A DNA stretch of 64,000 bases from Paenibacillus sp. BSR1-1 (GCF_030403775.1 NZ_JAQMWQ010000016.1:62001-126000), one strand, 5' to 3'. Positions 33,915 through 43,779 are shown, counted from the stretch's first letter. Notes: a model not told the origin generated them from the sequence alone. Program-made: numbers and translations.

Positions 33915-35063
33915 GTGAAGAGAAAAGGTCTGGCTTTACTGATGCTAATGTTCGTGGTTTTGATTAATACGACTGGTTGTGAAATGCAGTTTCTTCAAAA
34001 CAGCAATGCGATGATAAAAAAGCCTGACCAAAAACAGGTTAGTAAAAAGAGTAATCTGGTAAACACGAACCTAAAGGATAAAGAAAGTACTTATGAGGAC
34101 AAAGAACAACTTCAAAAGAATATTAGAGAGCTTTTGTTTTCAAAAAATGTTAGCGGCAGCGTACTAGTAGCTAAAGATAATCAAGTTATTTTTAGTGAGG
34201 GGATAGGTTATGCCAATAAAGAGAAAAAATTATTAAATGATGCTTCCACTACTTATCCTATTGGTTCGATTTCCAAATTATTTTTAGCTACCAGCATTAT
34301 GAGGCTCCAGGAGGAGAAGAAATTAAATATTGAGGACCCTGTCTTGAAATATATCCCAAACTTTCCAAATGGTTCTAAAATAAAACTCTATCATCTCATG
34401 ACACACACTTCCGGAATCCAAGCACTTCACTGGCATAAGGGAGATGTTACACCCCTGAATCTGATTCAAGAAATTGAGAAAGGTCCTATAAAATTTCAAC
34501 CTGGGACCAAATGGGATTATCTAGATGCTAATTATATTGTCCTTGGATATATTTTAGAAAAGGTGACTGGTACGTCTTTGCACGATTTTATCCAAAAAAA
34601 CATCCTGGATCAAGTTCCAATGTTGCACACGGGTTTTATGACTCATGAACATCCTGCCCCATTTACTTCAATTGGGTATATAATGAAAAATGGAGAAGTC
34701 GAACCTGTGAAATTCATGAATGTCTATCATTTATTTGCCTGTGGAGATATATACTCGACACCATATGACATGTCTTTATTTGATCGTGCCTTATTAAACG
34801 GAAAACTTGTTTCAAAAAGCAGCGTAGAACAAATGCTTACCCCTGGATATAACAGGAAATATGGCCTGGGGCTTTACTATAATAAATCAGCTGCTTACAG
34901 TTTAGGCGTGGTAGGCGGATGGTATACGATGCATGCCTATTTTAACGATCAAACTTCTGTAGTCGTCTTTTTAAATGAAAAGGACAAAATAACGCAGATT
35001 GACTCTGTAGTTTTTCAAATTTATCAAATGGTGAAGGATTATTCCGAACAACAGAAAAAATAA
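33915..35063 (+). CDS. Beta-lactamase-fold (class C-like) serine hydrolase lipoprotein
   Basis: 382-residue extracellular lipoprotein. Signal peptide ends in VVLINTTGC, lipid Cys ~22. A Lys-rich linker is followed by a serine beta-lactamase/PBP4*-type domain. The nucleophile motif SISK lies in YPIGSISKLFLATSIMR (~118). The second motif position reads DYLDANYIVLG, where many relatives have YSN. The third motif region is LGVVGGWYTMHAYF. Likely an esterase or D-amino-peptidase acting on cell wall, but substrate is unknown. GTG start. It is an extra gene between hemL and spoVID, with its own terminator. Confidence 0.8.
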   Translation: MKRKGLALLMLMFVVLINTTGCEMQFLQNSNAMIKKPDQKQVSKKSNLVNTNLKDKESTYEDKEQLQKNIRELLFSKNVSGSVLVAKDNQVIFSEGIGYANKEKKLLNDASTTYPIGSISKLFLATSIMRLQEEKKLNIEDPVLKYIPNFPNGSKIKLYHLMTHTSGIQALHWHKGDVTPLNLIQEIEKGPIKFQPGTKWDYLDANYIVLGYILEKVTGTSLHDFIQKNILDQVPMLHTGFMTHEHPAPFTSIGYIMKNGEVEPVKFMNVYHLFACGDIYSTPYDMSLFDRALLNGKLVSKSSVEQMLTPGYNRKYGLGLYYNKSAAYSLGVVGGWYTMHAYFNDQTSVVVFLNEKDKITQIDSVVFQIYQMVKDYSEQQKK

Positions 35064-35086
35064 AATCGTCCTTCATTAAATGTCTA

Positions 35087-35122
35087 AACACACTCGTCTG
35101 AAGAAGACTGGTGTGTTTTTAT
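35087..35122 (+). terminator. Terminator after the beta-lactamase-like gene
   Basis: AACACACTCGTCT pairs imperfectly with AGACTGGTGTGTT, followed by TTTATT. Confidence 0.75.
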
Positions 35123-35220
35123 TCTTTAAAGATGCTTTTTAATCATAAATAAAAGAGATGCCTCATAGAGTGAAAGTGACATAGTGATTTTGCGTGAAGG
35201 AAACGAAAGGAGGAGTCGCT

Positions 35221-36327
35221 TTGTCCCAGGAGAATCAATCGTGTCTGCGATTTTCCTTGGAGGAGTCTCTGTGGTTTAGAAAAGGACAGGAAGTCGAAGA
35301 GCTTATCTCCATTTCTCTAGACCCGGACATCACCATCCAGGAAAACGATCAGTACGTAACCATAAGAGGTTCGCTGGAACTCACCGGCGAATATAAAAGT
35401 TACGAAGAAAGCCAAGTAAGCGAAGAAGAAGGGTTTGCCTCTCAAAAATTTGTCGAGCGAGTGGCAGAACGCGAAGGGGAAGAAACCTGTGAATTTTCAC
35501 ATCGATTCCCTGTCGATATCACCATTCCGAACAATCGGATTCAAAGTATTTATGATATTGATGTCCTTGTTGAATCATTTGACTACTCCCTCCCAGAGCG
35601 CAGCTGCCTTAAGCTTTCAGCTGAGCTGACTATCAGCGGCCTTTACGGAACTGAGCAGCAGGAGGAGGAGGAAATTGAAGCAGCAGAGCCTGAATTTGAA
35701 GTACTTCACCGCTCCGAAACCGAAGAGGATGAAGTAGAATCCATCCAGGCTGCGTACCAAAGCAATTATCAAGACAGTTTCTTATTTGAAACAGAAGCAA
35801 GGAAACCGCTTGAAGAAGAAAGTGTTGACGCTTTACCAAAATTCCCAACCTTCAATTATCAGCCGCAGCAAAACTTCTATCAAGAAGAGGAAGAAGAAAA
35901 CTATCAGCCTGCCTGGAGCTTCCAAGAAGCAAGAGGCGGCGAGAAAAAGGCGGTTGTAGAAGAAGAGAAAGTTGTCGCTGAAAAAGAGCCAGTTCAAAAA
36001 GTGGAAGTCAAAGAAGAAGAGGAAGAAGTTTCAGCAGAAGAAGAAAGCTCCTCTTCATCAGATAATATCATCCATAAGTTAAAGAAAAAGATGCCGATTA
36101 AAAAGAAAAGCATGACATTGACAGAATTTTTTGCCCGGAAGGACGAGGGAGCAGAACAAGCGAGATTAAAGATGTGCATCGTTCAAAAAGGGGATACCGT
36201 AGACAGCTTGGCAGAACGCTACGATGTGTCCATCAGCAATCTCCTCCGCGTCAACCAGTTAGAACTGAATCAAGATGTTTATGAAGGCCAGGTATTATAC
36301 ATCCCGGCAACATTAGCTAAAAAATAA
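35221..36327 (+). CDS. spoVID: Stage VI sporulation protein D
   Basis: Coat morphogenesis protein that, in B. subtilis, drives encasement of the spore by the coat together with SpoIVA and SafA. It is 368 residues. N-terminal conserved domain begins LRFSLEESLWFRKGQEVEEL and ISLDPDITIQEN (~8-45). A long Glu-rich, low-complexity middle follows. A C-terminal LysM domain reads CIVQKGDTVDSLAERYDVS (~318-365). TTG 35221 is chosen because AAAGGAGGAG lies just upstream; an in-frame ATG at 35194 precedes that site. Confidence 0.93.
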   Translation: MSQENQSCLRFSLEESLWFRKGQEVEELISISLDPDITIQENDQYVTIRGSLELTGEYKSYEESQVSEEEGFASQKFVERVAEREGEETCEFSHRFPVDITIPNNRIQSIYDIDVLVESFDYSLPERSCLKLSAELTISGLYGTEQQEEEEIEAAEPEFEVLHRSETEEDEVESIQAAYQSNYQDSFLFETEARKPLEEESVDALPKFPTFNYQPQQNFYQEEEEENYQPAWSFQEARGGEKKAVVEEEKVVAEKEPVQKVEVKEEEEEVSAEEESSSSSDNIIHKLKKKMPIKKKSMTLTEFFARKDEGAEQARLKMCIVQKGDTVDSLAERYDVSISNLLRVNQLELNQDVYEGQVLYIPATLAKK

Positions 36328-36417
36328 TTTTTTCAAAAGAAGTTGAGCGGGTTTTCTAGCCTGCTCACCTTCATTTATCTGTGCTTCTGTTTTTCGAAGA
36401 AAGAGAGATGAGTTCTT

Positions 36418-37452
36418 ATGAGTGACTCAAGCAGAGTAGAAGAAATGTCGCCTATTTTACAAAACTACCTTATAGAGCCTTATTTTGTTGAGGATTTTGG
36501 ACCTGTTCATAAAGTCTACTCCAACAAAGGCACCTTCGCACTAAAAAAAATTGCCCCTTCAATCGGAACCGATTTCATTCGTCACGTTCATCTTCTTTAT
36601 CAAAAAGGCTATAATCGCATCGTCCCGATCTATCCGACGATGGATGGGAGGTATGCTGTCCTCCACGATAATAACCTTTATTATCTAATGCCATGGATGC
36701 CAGATGATTACCGAGAAGATCGTCAGCAGAAGAATCACCAGCTTTTCCGTGAACTGGCCAGACTCCATACTCTTTCTGCGAAAGAAATCACGATAAGCAA
36801 GGAAGAACGAACTGAACATTATGAAAAGACGATTCAACAATACGAAAAACATCAGGAATTCCTCGAGGGGTTCGTAGATGAATGCGAAAAGAAGACCTAT
36901 ATGTCGCCATTCGAATTGCTGTATTGCCTGTATTACAATGAAATAAACCAGGCACTTAGATTTTCGAAAACAAAATTTGAAGAATGGTATGAGGGGACAA
37001 AAGAAACCGATAAGGCCCGAATGGTGATTACCCATGGGAAATTTTCATCTGAACATTTTCTATACGATGAACGTGGCTACGGCTATTTTATGAACTTTGA
37101 AAATGCCCGCTATGGTTCGCCGATTCATGATCTTCTGCCTTATTTATCCCGCGCCTTAAATACCAGCCCGAAGCGCAGCGATGATGTGATCGATTGGATT
37201 TATCATTATTATAAATATTTTCCGTTTAAAGCAGATGAAAAATTGTTATTCTATAGCTATTTGGCGTATCCAACACCAATTATTCAAATGGCTGAAAAAT
37301 ATTACCGAAAGCAGCGGCCAAAGAACGAGTTGAAATTTGTCCGAAAGCTGCAGCAGCGATACTGGCATTTGAAAAACTCGGAGTATGTTGTGATGAGAAT
37401 GTCGGAGATCGAAGCCCAGCAAAAAGCAAAAGAAGGAGCCCAGCAGCAGTGA
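36418..37452 (+). CDS. ysxE: Spore coat protein YsxE (CotS-like kinase fold)
   Basis: 344-residue protein of the CotS/YutH aminoglycoside-phosphotransferase-like family, located directly after spoVID as in B. subtilis. N-lobe: VHKVYSNKGTFALKKIAPS (~29-47). Hinge: NNLYYLMPWMPDDYRED. The equivalent of the catalytic loop is VITHGKFSSEHFLYDERGYGYFMNFENARYGSP (residues ~202-234), where the usual HGD and DFD motifs are degenerate (HGK, NFE). It is therefore probably a structural pseudokinase of the coat. Confidence 0.88.
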   Translation: MSDSSRVEEMSPILQNYLIEPYFVEDFGPVHKVYSNKGTFALKKIAPSIGTDFIRHVHLLYQKGYNRIVPIYPTMDGRYAVLHDNNLYYLMPWMPDDYREDRQQKNHQLFRELARLHTLSAKEITISKEERTEHYEKTIQQYEKHQEFLEGFVDECEKKTYMSPFELLYCLYYNEINQALRFSKTKFEEWYEGTKETDKARMVITHGKFSSEHFLYDERGYGYFMNFENARYGSPIHDLLPYLSRALNTSPKRSDDVIDWIYHYYKYFPFKADEKLLFYSYLAYPTPIIQMAEKYYRKQRPKNELKFVRKLQQRYWHLKNSEYVVMRMSEIEAQQKAKEGAQQQ

Positions 37453-37472
37453 AAAACTGCATTATGGGCTCC

Positions 37473-37664
37473 TTAAACTACGTCAAAATAGATGGAAATC
37501 GCAATCGCGATAAAAACCGCTAATAATAAAACGTCAAAGACTGTAGGCAGTATCAGCGTTCGTATAAATTGAAATATCACAAAAGGGACAATAAATTGTC
37601 CGCATATTCTCCGGCACGTTCTAAACCAGGGTTGGTATTTGATTTTGTTGAAATTTCCTTTCAC
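37473..37664 (-). CDS. Small conserved-type membrane protein
   Basis: 63 residues, basic N-terminus (KIKYQPWFRTCRR) followed by two hydrophobic stretches (FIVPFVIFQFIRTLILP and VFDVLLLAVFIAIAISIYF). GTG start at 37664 with a strong AGGGGAGG about 9 nt upstream on the minus strand, which argues for a real gene. It is convergent with ysxE. I do not recognise a function. Confidence 0.65.
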   Translation of the reverse strand: MKGNFNKIKYQPWFRTCRRICGQFIVPFVIFQFIRTLILPTVFDVLLLAVFIAIAISIYFDVV

Positions 37665-37867
37665 CTGGTAAACCTCCCCTTACTTTTATGACATTTATTT
37701 TATGTATATTCCAAACCCACTGCGTATTCCCCTAAAATAAATCAATTTCATGAAAAATTCAGATTGAATAGTTTATTAGGAAATGGAATAATTAAGAGTA
37801 AATGATTTACCAGTTATATAGGAATATTTTTTCAGAGACTTTTGACATAAGGGAGTAATTATTATAA

Positions 37868-39187
37868 ATGTATTGGTTTATCGTTTTGTTTCCGTTAATG
37901 ATTTATCCGTGGGGAATTGACCCGTATTACACCACCACAAAGACCAATTACTTGTATCTTTTTGTGGTCGCTGCCTGGCTGTTTATTATTTTTAAACGAA
38001 AACATCATACTTTATTACCAGGGAAAGATGAATCAAAGGCCATCTATATATTATTAGCTTTCTTATCATTAGTGGAGCTTTCAACTGCTTTTTCTAATTA
38101 TACATATAGTTCGGTTTATGGCTCAATCGATCGGAAGGAAGGACTTATTACCTTCTTTTCTTATGGCAGTGTTTTCCTTTTTTCATATAAGTTAGTAGAC
38201 TTAAAGAAAGTAAATAAAGTTTTTCCTGGCATAGCCATCGTCTCAATGATCGTTTCTGTGTATGGAATACTGCAGCATTATTCTTTAGATTTTTTGCCGA
38301 GAAACAGCGCAATGCGCGGTTATACTGGAACTTATACCTTTTTTGATAATCCTAACTTTTTTGGATCGTATCTTGTGTTGATTTTGCTAGTCTCGATGAT
38401 GATGTACTTAACGGAAAAAAATAAAAAGTTATTATCGTTATATTTTATTGCTTCAAATTTAGGCTTTATTACTCTTATTTTTTCGAGTACCAGAAGCGGT
38501 TATGTCGGCGTTTTCTGCGGAACTGTATTTCTTTCCCTATTTGTTGTTCTAAAAAGAAAATACCTTTGGAAAAAATGGGCTTTCCTATTAATCACATTAG
38601 GACTAATGCTCTTAGTGATTAATATTTCAGAAAATGACCAATACTTTAACCGAATTAATTCAGTGGTTACGGATACCTATAGTGTTGCTTCCAATCAAAG
38701 TACCGGCCATGAAGGTTCATCCCGCTTTTTTATTTGGGAAAAATCGCTGCCGCTTGTTCCAAAGTATTTTTGGGTTGGTTCTGGTCCTGACACATTTGAA
38801 TTTGTTTTTAAAGCCTCTCCCAAGGAACTGCAAGAATTTTTTGGCGATCCAAACATAACAGTTGATAAGGCGCATAACGAATATTTGCAGATTGCCATTA
38901 CATTAGGAACACCGGCACTTTTGACGTACTTACTTTTCATCTTTGTCATTTTTAGGAGAGCATTCAAAGCGGTTAGACAAGCAGAGGGGAATGAAAAACT
39001 AATTCTATATGGCCTAATTGCGACGATTATTGGATATCTTGTACAAGCATTTTTTAATATTAGTACCGTTCCAGTTGCTCCGATTTTTTGGGCTATCCTA
39101 GGCATCACCATGGCCAAATCGGAATTTATTCTTAAAAATGCGAAAGCAGTACACCAATTTGAAGAAGTAACTGAAAAAAGTGCATAA
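37868..39187 (+). CDS. O-antigen ligase/Wzy polymerase family membrane protein
   Basis: 439-residue protein with about 11-12 transmembrane helices and a large extracytoplasmic loop, typical of the Wzy_C (O-antigen ligase/polymerase) family. Family-like elements: YTYFDNPNFFGSYLVLILL-type helix start (~158), the Arg-containing SSTRSGYVGVF (~207), and the loop GSGPDTFEFVF followed by DKAHNEYLQIAITLGTPA, where the His-Asn-Glu motif (~337-339) is diagnostic. Its glycan substrate is unknown; no glycosyltransferases are adjacent. ATG 37868 follows AAGGGAGTAATT. Confidence 0.82.
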   Translation: MYWFIVLFPLMIYPWGIDPYYTTTKTNYLYLFVVAAWLFIIFKRKHHTLLPGKDESKAIYILLAFLSLVELSTAFSNYTYSSVYGSIDRKEGLITFFSYGSVFLFSYKLVDLKKVNKVFPGIAIVSMIVSVYGILQHYSLDFLPRNSAMRGYTGTYTFFDNPNFFGSYLVLILLVSMMMYLTEKNKKLLSLYFIASNLGFITLIFSSTRSGYVGVFCGTVFLSLFVVLKRKYLWKKWAFLLITLGLMLLVINISENDQYFNRINSVVTDTYSVASNQSTGHEGSSRFFIWEKSLPLVPKYFWVGSGPDTFEFVFKASPKELQEFFGDPNITVDKAHNEYLQIAITLGTPALLTYLLFIFVIFRRAFKAVRQAEGNEKLILYGLIATIIGYLVQAFFNISTVPVAPIFWAILGITMAKSEFILKNAKAVHQFEEVTEKSA

Positions 39188-39294
39188 TAAATACAATCAA
39201 TTTCGTCGGCTGCACATAAAGTATAAATAATAAAAAAATCGGCAATCATGATTGACGTGAAACCCTTTTTTTCGGTAGTATTACTATATAATTT

Positions 39295-39556
39295 AAATAG
39301 CTTAGCAAAGACAGGGAAGAGTACGATGCCAGCCTGCTTCAAGAGAGGGAAATCATTAGCTGAAAGATTTCTTAAGTGGAACATCCGAAGGTCGCCCAAG
39401 AGCTTCTTCTGCGAAAAGGTCAAGTGACCCGAGTAGTTGAAGACGGATGAAATCCGTTATCCAGTTAAGTGCCAATCATTGAATGTGATTGGAAAAAAGG
39501 TGGTACCGCGAAGCAACTCCATTCGTCCTTTTATGACGAATGGGGTTTTTTGTATT
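39295..39556 (+). promoter_or_regulatory. T-box leader of valS
   Basis: The leader carries T-box landmarks: AGAGAGGG and GCTGAAAGATTTCTTAAGTGG in stem I, the T-box sequence AGGTGGTACCGCG (39498-39510), and a terminator CCATTCGTC (39519-39527) / GACGAATGG (39535-39543) with a T run. A GTC valine codon at 39391-39393 is the most likely specifier. Uncharged tRNA-Val should promote read-through into valS. Confidence 0.92.
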
Positions 39557-39741
39557 TAAGGTAAAGGGGCGGAGCGCCGCAACAATTTATCGCCAGATCT
39601 AATCATAGTGAAAAGTAATGATTTACCACTCCAGAAAGGGATAGTATAGCTTTGCTCACACCGCCTTTATTTAAATAATTGGTGTTTTGCATATATTAAT
39701 TCTCTTCTTTGGATAGGTTGATTAAAAGGAGGACGTTTCAA

Positions 39742-42384
39742 ATGGAAACAAAAGAATTAACAATGCCAACCAAGTACGACCCGCAAACGATTGAAAAAGG
39801 CCGTTATGACTGGTGGTTACAAGGAAAGTTTTTTGAAGCATTAAATGATGAAGGCAAACAGCCATATACGATTGTAATCCCGCCGCCAAACGTTACAGGC
39901 AGACTTCACTTAGGTCATGCGTGGGATACAACTTTACAGGATATCATTACACGTATGAAAAGAATGCAGGGCTATGACGTTCTTTGGCTGCCTGGTATGG
40001 ACCACGCCGGGATTGCGACCCAGGCAAAGGTAGAAGAAAAGCTTCGCGGTGAAGGCAGAAGCCGTTATGATTTAGGAAGAGAAAAATTTGTGGAAGAAAC
40101 GTGGAAATGGAAAGAAGAATATGCTTCCCATATCCGCCAGCAGTGGGCAAAACTTGGCCTAGGCCTTGATTACTCACGTGAACGCTTCACTCTTGATGAA
40201 GGCTTATCTGCAGCAGTTCGTGAAGTATTTGTTACCCTATATAACAAAGGACTCATTTACCGCGGCGAATATATTATTAACTGGGATCCGTCCACGAAAA
40301 CGGCTTTATCTGATATTGAAGTTATTTACAAAGATGTTCAAGGTGCTTTCTACCACATGAAATATCCGTTGGCAGATGGTTCCGGACATATTGAAGTGGC
40401 GACAACTCGTCCTGAAACAATGCTTGGTGATACAGCGGTTGCCGTTCATCCTGAAGACGAGCGCTACAAGCATTTAATCGGTAAAACTGTTATTCTGCCA
40501 ATCGTTGGCCGTGAAATTCCAATCGTAGGCGATGATTATGTCGATATGGAATTCGGTTCTGGGGCAGTAAAAATTACCCCAGCCCATGACCCGAATGACT
40601 TTGAACTTGGCAACCGTCACAATCTTGAACGTGTCCTTGTGATGAACGAAGACGGCTCCATGAACGAAAAGGCTGGTAAATATCAAGGCTTAGACCGCTT
40701 TGAATGCCGGAAGCAAATTGTTAAAGACCTTCAAGAACAAGGTGTTTTGTTCAAAATCGAAGATCACCTGCATTCCGTTGGCCACTCTGAACGAAGCGGT
40801 GCGGTTGTTGAGCCATATCTTTCAACCCAGTGGTTTGTTAAAATGCAGCCGCTTGCCGATGAAGCGATTGCTCTTCAGAGCAAAGAAAACAAAGTAAATT
40901 TCGTTCCGGATCGTTTTGAAAAAACATACCTGCACTGGATGGAAAATATCCGTGACTGGTGTATTTCAAGACAGCTTTGGTGGGGTCACCGTATCCCGGC
41001 ATGGTATCACAAAGAGACTGGCGAAGTTTATGTAGGCCACGAAGCGCCAGCTGACAGTGAAAAATGGGAGCAGGATAAAGACGTATTAGACACTTGGTTC
41101 AGTTCTGCACTTTGGCCATTCTCGACAATGGGCTGGCCTGATACGGAAGCGGCTGATTTCAAACGTTTCTTCCCAACAGATGTTTTAGTAACCGGTTATG
41201 ATATCATTTTCTTCTGGGTATCCAGAATGATTTTCCAAAGCATCGAATTTACTGGCGAGCGTCCATTTAAAGATGTTCTCATTCACGGTCTCGTTCGTGA
41301 CGAGCAAGGCCGAAAAATGAGTAAATCTTTAGGTAACGGCGTTGACCCAATGGATGTTATCGATAAATATGGTGCAGATTCTTTACGTTACTTCTTATCA
41401 ACTGGAACTTCTCCGGGGCAGGATTTACGTTATAGCACTGAAAAAGTTGAAGCGACCTGGAACTTTGCCAATAAAATTTGGAATGCTTCCCGCTTTGCGT
41501 TAATGAATATGGACGGCATGACTTATGAGGAAATTGATTTCAGCGGTGAAAAATCAGTCGCAGACAAGTGGATTTTAACCCGTCTAAATGAAACAATTGA
41601 ACATGTAACAAAACTATCAGAGCGATATGAATTCGGTGAAGTGGGCCGTGCCCTTTACAACTTTATCTGGGATGATTTCTGTGATTGGTATATCGAAATG
41701 GCGAAGCTTCCACTATATGGTGAGGATGAAGCAGCTAAGAAAACGACTCGTTCGATTCTTGCCTATGTATTAGACAATACAATGCGTTTATTACATCCAT
41801 TCATGCCGTTTATCACCGAGGAAATTTGGCAAAACCTTCCTCACGCTGGAGAATCGATTACAACAGCAAAATGGCCTGAGGTGAAGCCTGAGCTTTCTGA
41901 TGACGAAGCAGCCGGAGAAATGAAGCTGTTAATGGAAATGATCCGCTCAGTACGGAATATTCGTGCCGAAGTAAATACACCATTAAGCAAGAAAATTAAA
42001 ATGCTTGTTAAAGCAAAAGATGAGAAGATTTTACAATCCATCGAAAAGAACCGCAGCTATATTGAACGCTTCTGTAATCCGGAAGAATTAACAATGGGCA
42101 CTGAGGTTCAATCTCCGGAAAAAGCGATGACAGCGGTTATTACAGGGCTTGAAATTATCTTGCCGCTTAAAGGCTTAATTAATATCGATGAAGAAATTGC
42201 TCGTCTGCAAAAAGAATACGAAAGACTGAACAAAGAAGTAGAACGTGTTCAGAAGAAATTAAGTAATGAAGGCTTTATCAAAAAAGCTCCGGAAAGTGTA
42301 ATTGCTGAAGAACGTGCCAAGGAAAATGATTATCTTGAAAAGAGAAGCATTGTTGAAGCGCGTATTAAAGAATTAAAAGGTTAA
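39742..42384 (+). CDS. valS: Valyl-tRNA synthetase
   Basis: Class I aminoacyl-tRNA synthetase charging tRNA-Val. It is 880 residues, the same as B. subtilis. HIGH-type motif in PPPNVTGRLHLGHAWD (~44-59). CP1 editing domain (~200-340: TTRPETMLGDTAVAV, SGAVKITPAHDPND). KMSKS in DEQGRKMSKSLGNGVDP (~525). Anticodon-binding domain. C-terminal coiled coil IARLQKEYERLNKEVERVQKK. ATG 39742 with AAAAGGAGG 9 nt upstream is chosen over upstream TTG 39709. The 185 nt between the T-box terminator and this start hold no other gene. Confidence 0.97.
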   Translation: METKELTMPTKYDPQTIEKGRYDWWLQGKFFEALNDEGKQPYTIVIPPPNVTGRLHLGHAWDTTLQDIITRMKRMQGYDVLWLPGMDHAGIATQAKVEEKLRGEGRSRYDLGREKFVEETWKWKEEYASHIRQQWAKLGLGLDYSRERFTLDEGLSAAVREVFVTLYNKGLIYRGEYIINWDPSTKTALSDIEVIYKDVQGAFYHMKYPLADGSGHIEVATTRPETMLGDTAVAVHPEDERYKHLIGKTVILPIVGREIPIVGDDYVDMEFGSGAVKITPAHDPNDFELGNRHNLERVLVMNEDGSMNEKAGKYQGLDRFECRKQIVKDLQEQGVLFKIEDHLHSVGHSERSGAVVEPYLSTQWFVKMQPLADEAIALQSKENKVNFVPDRFEKTYLHWMENIRDWCISRQLWWGHRIPAWYHKETGEVYVGHEAPADSEKWEQDKDVLDTWFSSALWPFSTMGWPDTEAADFKRFFPTDVLVTGYDIIFFWVSRMIFQSIEFTGERPFKDVLIHGLVRDEQGRKMSKSLGNGVDPMDVIDKYGADSLRYFLSTGTSPGQDLRYSTEKVEATWNFANKIWNASRFALMNMDGMTYEEIDFSGEKSVADKWILTRLNETIEHVTKLSERYEFGEVGRALYNFIWDDFCDWYIEMAKLPLYGEDEAAKKTTRSILAYVLDNTMRLLHPFMPFITEEIWQNLPHAGESITTAKWPEVKPELSDDEAAGEMKLLMEMIRSVRNIRAEVNTPLSKKIKMLVKAKDEKILQSIEKNRSYIERFCNPEELTMGTEVQSPEKAMTAVITGLEIILPLKGLINIDEEIARLQKEYERLNKEVERVQKKLSNEGFIKKAPESVIAEERAKENDYLEKRSIVEARIKELKG

Positions 42385-42386
42385 AC

Positions 42387-42428
42387 AATAAAGAGACGAA
42401 TCCAAGTTGGATTCGTCTCGCCTTTATT
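42387..42428 (+). terminator. Terminator after valS
   Basis: AATAAAG.GACGAATCC / GGATTCGTC.CTTTATT long near-perfect stem with a 5-nt loop. T run is weak, so some read-through to folC is possible. Confidence 0.75.
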
Positions 42429-42456
42429 ACAAGACTAAATAGATGGAGTGTCAGGA

Positions 42457-43779
42457 ATGTTTACTACATATCAAGAAGCATTGGACTGGATTCATGCCAG
42501 GTTGAGACTTGGGATTAAGCCTGGTTTGAAACGGATGGAATGGATGATGGAAAGACTTGACCATCCCGAAAATAAAATTAAAGCTGTCCATATAGGCGGG
42601 ACAAATGGAAAGGGTTCAACTGTGACCTTTTTACGTTCCATTCTAGAAGCAGCTGGTTATACAGTTGGTACATTTACTTCTCCCTATATTGAACAATTTA
42701 ACGAAAGAATCAGTGTGAACGGAAAGCCTGTAAGCGATCAAGAAATCCTGGATTTAACCAATATCATCCTTCCATTAGCAGATGAATTAGAGGAAACGGA
42801 ACTGGGCGGTCCAACGGAATTTGAAGTAATCACAGCCATGTCCTTTTATTATTTTGCTAATATGAATAAGGTTGATATTGTTCTGTTTGAAGTAGGTCTA
42901 GGGGGCCGGTTTGATTCCACCAATATTATTCAACCGTTAGCTTCGATTATTACAAACATTGGGCTCGACCACACCAATATTCTCGGAAATTCTTACGAGG
43001 AAATTGCTTTTGAAAAGGCTGGAATTATAAAAGAGAAGACACCTATTTTTACAGCAGTAAAACATCCAGGTGCATTAAAAGTCATCGAAGACAAAGCTGA
43101 AAAAAAGGCAGCACCCATTTATCGGTTAAATCAGGAATTTTCGATAAGATCTCATACATCGCTCTCAAAAGGCGAAGTTTTTAATTTACAAACTCAAACC
43201 ACTAGCTTGGACCGTCTTGAAATCAGCATGATTGGCCAGCATCAAACGGAAAATGCTTCACTAGCTGTTTGTGCAGCGCAATTTTTAAATCAAGCAAGTT
43301 CATTCAACATTTATGAGGCAGCGATCAGGAGCGGATTAAAATCAGCCTACTGGCCAGGAAGATTTGAAGTTCTTTCGGAAAATCCGTTGGTTATTATCGA
43401 TGGCGCCCATAATGATGAAGGGATTACGGCCTTAGTTCATGAATTATCTTCTAGATATGCCGATCGAGATATCCATATTATTTTTGCTGCCTTAAAGGAT
43501 AAGAAGCTCGATAAGATGATTGCCAAGCTCGATTCCATCGCGAATCAGATTTCCTTTGTCAGCTTTGATTTCCCGCGGGCCGCCGATGCGAAGGATTTGC
43601 TGAACATCTCCCAATCCCAAAACAAAGTGGCCGTTGACAACTGGAAATCTTATATAGTAGAAGAGATGCAAAACCTTCAAGAAAATAGCATGATGGTCGT
43701 GACAGGGTCTCTTTATTTTATTTCGGAAGCAAAACCATTTATTTGTAAAAATTTGAAAAATTTGACGATTTCATTGTGA
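42457..43779 (+). CDS. folC: Folylpolyglutamate/dihydrofolate synthase
   Basis: Adds glutamate to (dihydro)folates. It is 440 residues of the Mur-ligase fold. P-loop HIGGTNGKGSTVTFL (~45-59), FTSPYIEQFNERISVNG (~75), DIVLFEVGLGGRFDSTN (~145-161), TNIGLDHTNILG (~170), and C-terminal IIDGAHNDEG (~315). ATG 42457 is chosen: GGAG at 42445-42448 is well placed and the in-frame GTG 42448 overlaps it. In B. subtilis comC follows; here the pilus block follows instead. Confidence 0.95.
   Translation: MFTTYQEALDWIHARLRLGIKPGLKRMEWMMERLDHPENKIKAVHIGGTNGKGSTVTFLRSILEAAGYTVGTFTSPYIEQFNERISVNGKPVSDQEILDLTNIILPLADELEETELGGPTEFEVITAMSFYYFANMNKVDIVLFEVGLGGRFDSTNIIQPLASIITNIGLDHTNILGNSYEEIAFEKAGIIKEKTPIFTAVKHPGALKVIEDKAEKKAAPIYRLNQEFSIRSHTSLSKGEVFNLQTQTTSLDRLEISMIGQHQTENASLAVCAAQFLNQASSFNIYEAAIRSGLKSAYWPGRFEVLSENPLVIIDGAHNDEGITALVHELSSRYADRDIHIIFAALKDKKLDKMIAKLDSIANQISFVSFDFPRAADAKDLLNISQSQNKVAVDNWKSYIVEEMQNLQENSMMVVTGSLYFISEAKPFICKNLKNLTISL

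Noticed and set aside
38695..39423. Minus-strand frame of 242 codons over the Wzy-like gene and T-box
   Set aside because: It covers the structured T-box leader and the 3' end of a clear membrane protein gene. Composition is that of a shadow frame.
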